Part shown: positions 30,537 through 35,505 of the stretch, piece by piece | Numbering within the stretch: position 1 is the stretch's first letter | Layout: each line of letters starts with the position of its first letter | Assembly (NCBI GenBank): GCA_028293425.1 | Contig: JAQGOV010000352.1 | Coordinates: forward strand, 1-35,505 | DNA from: Verrucomicrobiales bacterium | GTDB taxonomy: Bacteria; Verrucomicrobiota; Verrucomicrobiia; Limisphaerales; JAQGOV01 | DNA: 35,505 nucleotides | Direction of reading: 5' to 3' | The notes under the pieces: generated by a model | The model's database searches: none | Seen by the model: only the letters and a program-made list of their open reading frames with translations | Told to the model about the DNA's origin: nothing | Made by a program: the position numbers and the translations under genes

Positions 30537-31742
30537 CTAAGGCGAACCTGGCGGTGTCACCGGAAACTGGCCGATAATGCTGTAAGAACCGCTGCTCGTT
30601 CCAAGGATCACAGTGATGTTTCCGCCTTCCCAGGACGTTGCGCCCAGGGGAACCGTTACCACGGTCGGGTTGCTTCCCAGAACCGCGGTCCCAAGAGGTG
30701 AATATTGCCCAGAGCCTCTCGTAGTGAAAAATGTTAGGGAACTGCCACTCGGCGTCACCGACGGATCGAATGCCAAAAAGGCGTTCGTTCCCGAAACAAA
30801 TCCCGGAACTGCATTGCTCAATGCGGATGCCAAAGTTCCAGGCTGCTCCATAATAAGGGGCGAGGGAAAAGTGGACCCGTTGGCCGCTTCATTGTTGCCA
30901 GATCTTAAGTCGACAAAATCGACCCCAGTTTGGTTGGTCATGGTGGTCTGCGAGGAACTTCCCGGCCCCTGCTGCCGGCCGGGAAGTTCTGCGCCCCCGT
31001 TTGCGGAGGCATCCTTCGACCAGCCCAATACCCGCGCCATCGCAAGGAAGAGCGCTCGTTGCAAATGAGTCGAAATAGGGGTCGTCCTCTCCCCATTGCT
31101 GCCTCCGGCTGGCGATGCCAGTTGAAAAAATTTGAGCCGGCTGGAATCGGACAGAAGCGCCTTCTTCTGCGTCAAGTCCTGACTCAAGTCTGTCACTCGT
31201 TTGTTTAGATCGGCAACCTGCGAACTTAAGGCGCTGATTTCTTGCGTCCTGGCCTGAAGTAATTGCAGGGCCTTATCAGTCTCAATCGTCGTTCTCGGCA
31301 ATGCATTCTTGGCCTCTGCCATCTGAGGATTGGCGTTGGTTGTTCTTGGATCCGAAGTAACTTCAGAAACCGCTCGCCCCGGCGCGGTGCCCTGGGTGCG
31401 ATTTCCATGGATCCACACCGCATAAACCAGCCAGCAAACGAGACAACCCACGGCCGCCGCCCAACCGTTCCGCCACCAACAAGCCCACAGCCCGGGAGTC
31501 GCGGACTTCTGCCTTGACTCGCGCGACACGACTTTTTCAATCCGGGTCCAAACTTCGCGTGGTGCTTGTCTCTGCGGCGACGTCATGGCAACAACCGAGA
31601 GGCCCTCCTCAAGTTGACGAACCAGCGCGCGCAACTCGGCTGATTGTGCCAGCCGAGTTGCGAACTCTCGGCGTTCGGACTCCCGGAGCCGGCCGAGCAC
31701 GTACAAGGAAGCTTGGTCTTCGAGTATTTCGGAATCAGGCAT
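30537..31742 (-). CDS. Membrane anti-sigma factor (RskA-like N-terminus)
   Basis: 401-residue single-span protein. The cytoplasmic N-terminus (about residues 1-80) resembles the zinc-free anti-sigma domain of RskA-type proteins: SLYVLGRLRESERREFATRL. A membrane segment lies at about 93-112. Outside the membrane is a heptad-rich coiled coil (about 155-197, QEISALSSQVADLNKRVTDL), then a Gly/Ser/Thr/Asn-rich linker and a small beta-rich C-terminal domain (about 300-401). The C-terminal part does not look like the canonical RskA domain. Its start overlaps the sigma gene stop by 8 bases (ATGCCTGA), so translation is coupled. It presumably holds the sigma factor at the membrane until a signal releases it. 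Confidence 0.85.
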   Translation of the reverse strand: MPDSEILEDQASLYVLGRLRESERREFATRLAQSAELRALVRQLEEGLSVVAMTSPQRQAPREVWTRIEKVVSRESRQKSATPGLWACWWRNGWAAAVGCLVCWLVYAVWIHGNRTQGTAPGRAVSEVTSDPRTTNANPQMAEAKNALPRTTIETDKALQLLQARTQEISALSSQVADLNKRVTDLSQDLTQKKALLSDSSRLKFFQLASPAGGSNGERTTPISTHLQRALFLAMARVLGWSKDASANGGAELPGRQQGPGSSSQTTMTNQTGVDFVDLRSGNNEAANGSTFPSPLIMEQPGTLASALSNAVPGFVSGTNAFLAFDPSVTPSGSSLTFFTTRGSGQYSPLGTAVLGSNPTVVTVPLGATSWEGGNITVILGTSSGSYSIIGQFPVTPPGSP

Positions 31743-32361
31743 GGTAATCTTTCAGCGCTTTGCGCAAGGAGAGCAACCCCCGGCGAATGCGCGCCTTGAT
31801 CGTGCCGAGCGGCTCGCCCACGGCATTGGCAATTTCTTCATGTGTCCAGCCACGGAAAAACGCAAGTTGCAGCGCGCGCCCTTGAGGTTCGGGCAGACTA
31901 TGCAGCGCCGCCGCGCAGGCCATGGCCAGTTCATCACGTTCGGTCTGTCGCGCCCCGCAGTTCACCTCCACCTCCAGGGACGCCACTTCCTGCTCATAAG
32001 CTGCGATCGTGGCACTTCGTCGCGAACGGGCCCGAAGCCGGTCCACCGCCAAACCACGCGCAATCATGATCATCCACGCCACCGGCATGGAACGCTCCGG
32101 ATCATAAGCGTGCGCACGCCGCCAAATTTGCACAAAGGTATCTTGCATCACTTCCTGGGCTTCCATTTCATTGACCAGCATCCGAAGCAGGAGCGAGTAC
32201 AACAAACTCCCTCGATGTCGATAAAGCGCGGCCAGCGCGTGTTGATCGCCTTCGGCAATGGCGGCCAGCAGACGCGCATCTTCACGGGCTTGCACATCCT
32301 CCTGGCCGCCTGCCGTCGGTTCTTCGGGTTTTCCCGCTATCTGATTCTCAGTCGATTCCAC
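31735..32361 (-). CDS. ECF-type sigma factor (SigK-like)
   Basis: 208 residues from the GTG at 32361. Region 2 (about residues 30-115) contains MEAQEVMQDTFVQIWRRA and PVAWMIMIARGLAVDRLRARSRR. Region 4 (about 147-203) contains LPEPQGRALQLAFFRGWTHEE and the helix-turn-helix IANAVGEPLGTIKARIRRGL. The pairing with an RskA-like anti-sigma gene suggests the SigK group. The frame is open to a TTG at 32454 (239 residues), but that start would put one of the two promoter-like repeats inside the gene, and the extra N-terminal residues resemble nothing in the family. No in-frame ATG exists near either start. The start is therefore a choice, not a certainty. Confidence 0.88.
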   Translation of the reverse strand: MESTENQIAGKPEEPTAGGQEDVQAREDARLLAAIAEGDQHALAALYRHRGSLLYSLLLRMLVNEMEAQEVMQDTFVQIWRRAHAYDPERSMPVAWMIMIARGLAVDRLRARSRRSATIAAYEQEVASLEVEVNCGARQTERDELAMACAAALHSLPEPQGRALQLAFFRGWTHEEIANAVGEPLGTIKARIRRGLLSLRKALKDYHA

Positions 32362-32376
32362 ACGCTGCCATTTTGG

Positions 32377-32420
32377 CTTGTCACCAAGTATATCCGCTCG
32401 CTCAGCCGCTTTGGATGCAA
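32377..32420 (-). promoter_or_regulatory. Promoter-like repeat, proximal copy, of the ECF sigma operon
   Basis: Read on the minus strand: GCATCCAAAG, then CGGATATACTTG, with 16 bases between GCATCC (32418-32413) and CGGATA (32396-32391). Predicted transcription start near 32383, about 22 bases ahead of the GTG at 32361. The same two blocks at the same spacing recur at 32589-32631. Confidence 0.55.
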
Positions 32421-32588
32421 AAAACTTTAAGAACCTATTTTCAACGCGTCTCAACGGGTGGCAAAAGCCAAGAAAAGCGACCAGCAGGCGTGCATCTCAC
32501 CAGCTTGCACAGCCTGCCGGCCGCCACCCTTCTGATTGCCGCTAACCAAACCAATTACCATCCATCAATCCCAATCGTTAGCGTTCAA

Positions 32589-32631
32589 CTTGTCACAAGT
32601 ATATCCGGCAACCACGCTACTTTGGATGCAA
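32589..32631 (-). promoter_or_regulatory. Promoter-like repeat, distal copy, of the ECF sigma operon
   Basis: Read on the minus strand: GCATCC (32629-32624), 16 bases, CGGATA (32607-32602), then a perfect palindrome CTTGTCACAAG (32589-32599). The blocks match the copy at 32377-32420 almost exactly, while the 12 bases between the blocks differ, as expected for a -35/-10 pair with a free spacer. It lies between the divergent sigma and beta-propeller genes and could also affect the latter. Confidence 0.55.
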
Positions 32632-32702
32632 CCAGGTTGTAGATTTTAGAAACACTTCCGGCCTTGCATTCAAAAGCTGCCGGATTAGCATCGGTCATTC
32701 CA

Positions 32703-34055
32703 ATGAATACCCCTCGAGTCGCTGCCATCCTCGTCGTGGCCATAAGCTTGATTCTCAACACTCGTGCCGCCACAAACCAATGGTCCCAGTGGCGCGGACC
32801 TCAAGCCTGCGGAGTGGATGACACCACTCAACTGTCCATTCACTGGAACTTCAAAACCGGTGAAAACATTCCGTGGCGGACTCCTGTCCCGGGACTGGCT
32901 CACTCCTCCCCTATTGTTTGGAATGACCGGATTTATGTCGCGACAGCTGTGAAACCAGGCAAAGCCGAGCTTAAAGTAGGGCTTTATGGTTCCGGGGATT
33001 CAGCGAACGAAAAGGAAATCCATCAATGGCGTTTGCTCGCCCTCGATCGGACCACCGGAAAGATTCTCTGGAACCAACTCGCGCATGAAGGCGTGCCCAA
33101 GCAACAGCGTCACACCAAGGCCAGCCAGTGCAATTCCACGCCTTCAACCGATGGCACCAACATCGTCGCCATCTTCGGCTCGGAAGGACTCTTCTGCTTC
33201 GATGCGTCCGGTATGCTTCGCTGGCGCAAGGATCTCGGCCCCATGGATGCGGGCTGGCTTACCGGCCCTTCTGCCTTGCAATGGGGCTTTGCGAGCTCCC
33301 CCATTATCCATAATGGTTTGGTCATCGTTCAATGCGACGTTTTGAGCGAGCAATACGTGGCCGCCTTCCGCGTGGAGGATGGTCGCGAAGTCTGGCGCAC
33401 CCGCCGTAATGAAGTCGGAACCTGGTCCACCCCCACCGTTGAAACCGGTGAAGGCCGGCACCAGGTAATTCTCAATGGATATAAGCAAACGGCCGGCTAC
33501 GATCTGGATACTGGCAAGGAGCGCTGGCACTTGAATGGCGGCGGGGATATTCCTGTACCCACACCTATCGTCGCGCACGGCCTGATCTTCTTGACCAGCG
33601 CCCACGGCAATTACCGCCCGATGCGCGCACTGCGGCCCGATTCCATGGGCGACATCACCCCAGAGGCCATCGACCGAACCAATGCCGCCATCGTATGGAC
33701 CCACCCGCGGCAAGGCAGCTACATGCAAACACCGATCGTCGTCGGCGACCTGCTTTACGGCTGCCACGATACAGGCGTGCTAACCTGCTTCGACGCGCGC
33801 ACCGGCCGTATTCATTATAGCGAACGCCTCGCTGCTGGTTCGCAAGGCTTCAGCGCATCACCCGTATCGGACGGCCTGAACCTCTATTTTACGGGCGAGA
33901 TGGGCGATGTCTATGTGGTTCCTGCTGGGCCAAAATTCTCCGTCACCGCCACGAACAAGCTGGATGAAATCTGCATGGCCACGCCCGCCATCTCGCATGG
34001 AACTCTCTTCTTCCGCACCCGCGAACACGTTGTCGCCATCGGAACGAAAAAGTAG
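32703..34055 (+). CDS. Exported PQQ-like beta-propeller protein
   Basis: 450-residue exported protein with a signal peptide (about residues 1-23, VAAILVVAISLILNTRAA). It begins QWSQWRGPQACGV, the usual opening of the Planctomycete/Verrucomicrobia PQQ-binding-like family. Propeller blades show as repeated [DT]G[KR]xxW strands: TTGKILWN, DGREVWRT, TGKERWHL, TGRIHYSE. Such proteins act as scaffolds or substrate binders; dehydrogenase activity is not implied, as no PQQ-site Cys-Cys pair or catalytic Asp/Glu set was recognised. The frame extends to a TTG at 32664, but the ATG at 32703 places the signal peptide correctly. Divergent from the sigma operon. Confidence 0.87.
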   Translation: MNTPRVAAILVVAISLILNTRAATNQWSQWRGPQACGVDDTTQLSIHWNFKTGENIPWRTPVPGLAHSSPIVWNDRIYVATAVKPGKAELKVGLYGSGDSANEKEIHQWRLLALDRTTGKILWNQLAHEGVPKQQRHTKASQCNSTPSTDGTNIVAIFGSEGLFCFDASGMLRWRKDLGPMDAGWLTGPSALQWGFASSPIIHNGLVIVQCDVLSEQYVAAFRVEDGREVWRTRRNEVGTWSTPTVETGEGRHQVILNGYKQTAGYDLDTGKERWHLNGGGDIPVPTPIVAHGLIFLTSAHGNYRPMRALRPDSMGDITPEAIDRTNAAIVWTHPRQGSYMQTPIVVGDLLYGCHDTGVLTCFDARTGRIHYSERLAAGSQGFSASPVSDGLNLYFTGEMGDVYVVPAGPKFSVTATNKLDEICMATPAISHGTLFFRTREHVVAIGTKK

Positions 34056-34356
34056 GTTGCCGGACCTCGTTTGCGTCGCCTGACACCGCCTTCCGCTGCA
34101 TGGCACTGAACTACGTAGAGGCTTTATAATCCTCAAACTGCTACTTGGAACTTTAGCGGTTGTTTTCTTGCTTTTTAACCCCATGTTTAAGTACGCGATC
34201 GACCCCAAAGCCGCGAAACATCTAAAAGGCCATACTTTTTGTTGAAAAAACATGATCCTTGGCGTTTTTCTTACAAGGCCAGGCGAGTAGGTTGCCAGTT
34301 CTGGTCTGGGATTTCGCTGCGGCAATGGCAAAAACCAAGTTTAGGTTCGGCAAATC
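34056..34356. other. Non-coding gap before the PAS protein
   Basis: About 300 bases with no credible gene. TATAAT occurs at 34125-34130 but without a good -35. A/T-rich stretches lie near 34150-34275. I found no match to a known riboswitch. Confidence 0.45.
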
Positions 34357-35505
34357 ATGGATGTAATAAACACTACCGGGTACCCCGGCCGGCAGCAAAC
34401 CGAGGAAGAACTTCGGGAGCTGCTCGACAAGAGTAAACGCCAGGCCCGGATGTTCCAGACCACCTTGTCCTCGATTGCCGATTTTGCTTACGCGTTCGAT
34501 CTCGATGGTCGTTTCGTCTTCGTCAATCAGGCGCTGCTGAACCTTTGGGGCCTGGAGTTGAAGGATGCTCTGGGGAAGAATTTTCACGAGTTGGACTATC
34601 CCCACGATCTCGCCACCAGGCTTCAAAACCAGATTCAGCAGGTGGTGAAAACCAAACAGCGCGTTAAAGACGAAACGCTCTACACCAACCCCGCCGGGTC
34701 CACTGGCTATTACGAATACATCTTTAATCCCATTTTTGCTCCCGACGGCAGCGTGGAAATGGTCGCCGGCTCCACTCGCGACATCTCGGAGCGCAAGCGG
34801 GTAATTGATGGCTTGCGCGATACCAAGGCGCGTTTGGATTCAACTTTGACAGCGGCGGAAGTTGCGACCTGGACGTGGGACATCCAGAACGACCGTGTAG
34901 TTGCGGACAACAATTCCGAGCTCTTTTTTTCAGTCACCCCGGACGAGGCGGCTGGCGCGCCGATCGCCCGTTATGTGCGTGCCATTCATCCTGAAGACCG
35001 TCCGCGTGTGGAGAACGCCATCGCCGAGGCGCTGAAAAAGGGTTCGTATGAAACGGAGTACCGTCTGGTCAAGCCGGATGGCTCCTTCCGCTGGGTGGTG
35101 GCACGAGGTCATGTGGAATATGACGGGAACGGCCACCCCGCTCGATTCCCCGGAGTTCTCATCGATATCACGGAGCGAAAGCAGGCAGAAGAAAACTTGC
35201 GCGAAAACGAAGCCCGTTTTCGGGCTCTGATTACGGCCACTTCAGACGTTTTGTATCGCATGAGCCCGGATTGGAGCGAAATGCTCCAGCTCCATGGCTC
35301 CGATTTCCTCGCCGACACTGAAAAACCCAGCCGCACCTGGCTGCAGGATTACATTCACCCGGACGATCAGCCCCAGGTCGAGGCGGCCATCCAGAAAGCC
35401 ATTCACGCCAGGAGCGTCTTCGAGTTCGAACATCGCGTGCGCCGCGCCGACGGCACCCTGGGCTGGACTTTCTCACGCGCCGTCCCGCTCCTGGATGCGC
35501 ACGGA
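34357..35505 (+). CDS. Multi-PAS signalling protein, 5' part (runs off the window)
   Basis: Open from the ATG at 34357 to the last base, 383 codons with no stop, so the C-terminus is missing. After a short helix (QQTEEELRELLDKSKRQARM) there are three PAS domains. The first, about residues 35-145, has FAYAFDLDGRFVFVNQALL and ends STRDISERKR. The second, about 160-275, is PAS_3-like, with IHPEDRPRV, YRLVKPDGSFRWVV and GVLIDITERKQAEENL. The third, from about 285, has IHPDDQPQVEAA and HRVRRADGTLGWTFS and is cut by the edge. No membrane span or signal peptide is present. An output domain (histidine kinase or GGDEF) is expected beyond the window but cannot be seen. Other start codons are possible; no clear ribosome binding site. 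Confidence 0.88.
   Translation, partial: MDVINTTGYPGRQQTEEELRELLDKSKRQARMFQTTLSSIADFAYAFDLDGRFVFVNQALLNLWGLELKDALGKNFHELDYPHDLATRLQNQIQQVVKTKQRVKDETLYTNPAGSTGYYEYIFNPIFAPDGSVEMVAGSTRDISERKRVIDGLRDTKARLDSTLTAAEVATWTWDIQNDRVVADNNSELFFSVTPDEAAGAPIARYVRAIHPEDRPRVENAIAEALKKGSYETEYRLVKPDGSFRWVVARGHVEYDGNGHPARFPGVLIDITERKQAEENLRENEARFRALITATSDVLYRMSPDWSEMLQLHGSDFLADTEKPSRTWLQDYIHPDDQPQVEAAIQKAIHARSVFEFEHRVRRADGTLGWTFSRAVPLLDAHG

Noticed and set aside
34201-34356. Possible riboswitch-like folds and a 20-codon frame before the PAS gene
   Set aside because: Palindromic bits such as CCAGTTCTGG are short, no known aptamer core is present, and the tiny frame has no start context.

Overview
The window reads as a chromosomal segment of a Verrucomicrobiota bacterium, most likely of the Pedosphaera/Limisphaerales side of the phylum. 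This is an inference from gene families: Planctomycete/Verrucomicrobia-type cytochrome proteins (DUF1549/DUF1553) paired with DUF1501, DUF1080 lipoproteins, a giant secreted protein of BACON-like, Ig and cohesin-like modules ending in an FYRV-type domain, a very large DUF2723 membrane protein, and many starts with weak or no Shine-Dalgarno sequence. I see no insertion sequence, prophage, CRISPR array, tRNA or rRNA.

Layout. 1-5.3 kb: gyrB-gyrA, closed by a strong terminator. 5.65-10.8 kb: an apparent operon of an ECF sigma factor, an overlapping small membrane protein (candidate anti-sigma) and a 1413-residue DUF2723 glycosyltransferase-like protein with a TPR tail, ending in a hairpin. 11-12.1 kb: an AI-2E-family membrane protein. 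12.3-16.8 kb (minus): a two-gene unit encoding a double-CxxCH DUF1549/DUF1553 protein and a Tat-exported DUF1501 protein. 17.1-20.5 kb: purU, a small unknown protein, an exported Gfo/Idh/MocA-like protein, DUF2127 and DUF5069-like proteins. 20.5-22.5 kb (minus): a YycJ-like metallo-hydrolase, a DUF4336 protein and a small helical protein. 22.7-24.2 kb: rpoN. 24.3-28.9 kb (minus): the giant secreted modular protein. 29.2-30.0 kb: DUF1080 lipoprotein. 30.0-32.4 kb (minus): ECF sigma factor, its anti-sigma partner and a small exported protein. 32.7-34.1 kb: an exported PQQ-like beta-propeller. 34.36 kb to the right edge: the start of a multi-PAS signalling protein with no stop before the window ends.

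How they fit together. Two independent ECF sigma/membrane-partner modules, rpoN and a PAS sensor make the segment rich in regulation, and much of the rest is cell-surface or exported. The most notable non-coding signal is a pair of about 44-bp two-block repeats in front of the second sigma operon. They look like tandem autoregulated ECF promoters and suggest a start codon for the sigma gene. The most notable protein-level signals are the gyrA quinolone-pocket substitutions (Ala and Pro at the positions of E. coli Ser83 and Asp87), an exact 86-residue periodicity of BACON-like repeats, and a secreted Gfo/Idh-like protein whose dinucleotide-binding glycines are replaced. I did not find a clear new defence or mobile system; the findings are candidate regulatory and surface-biology observations.
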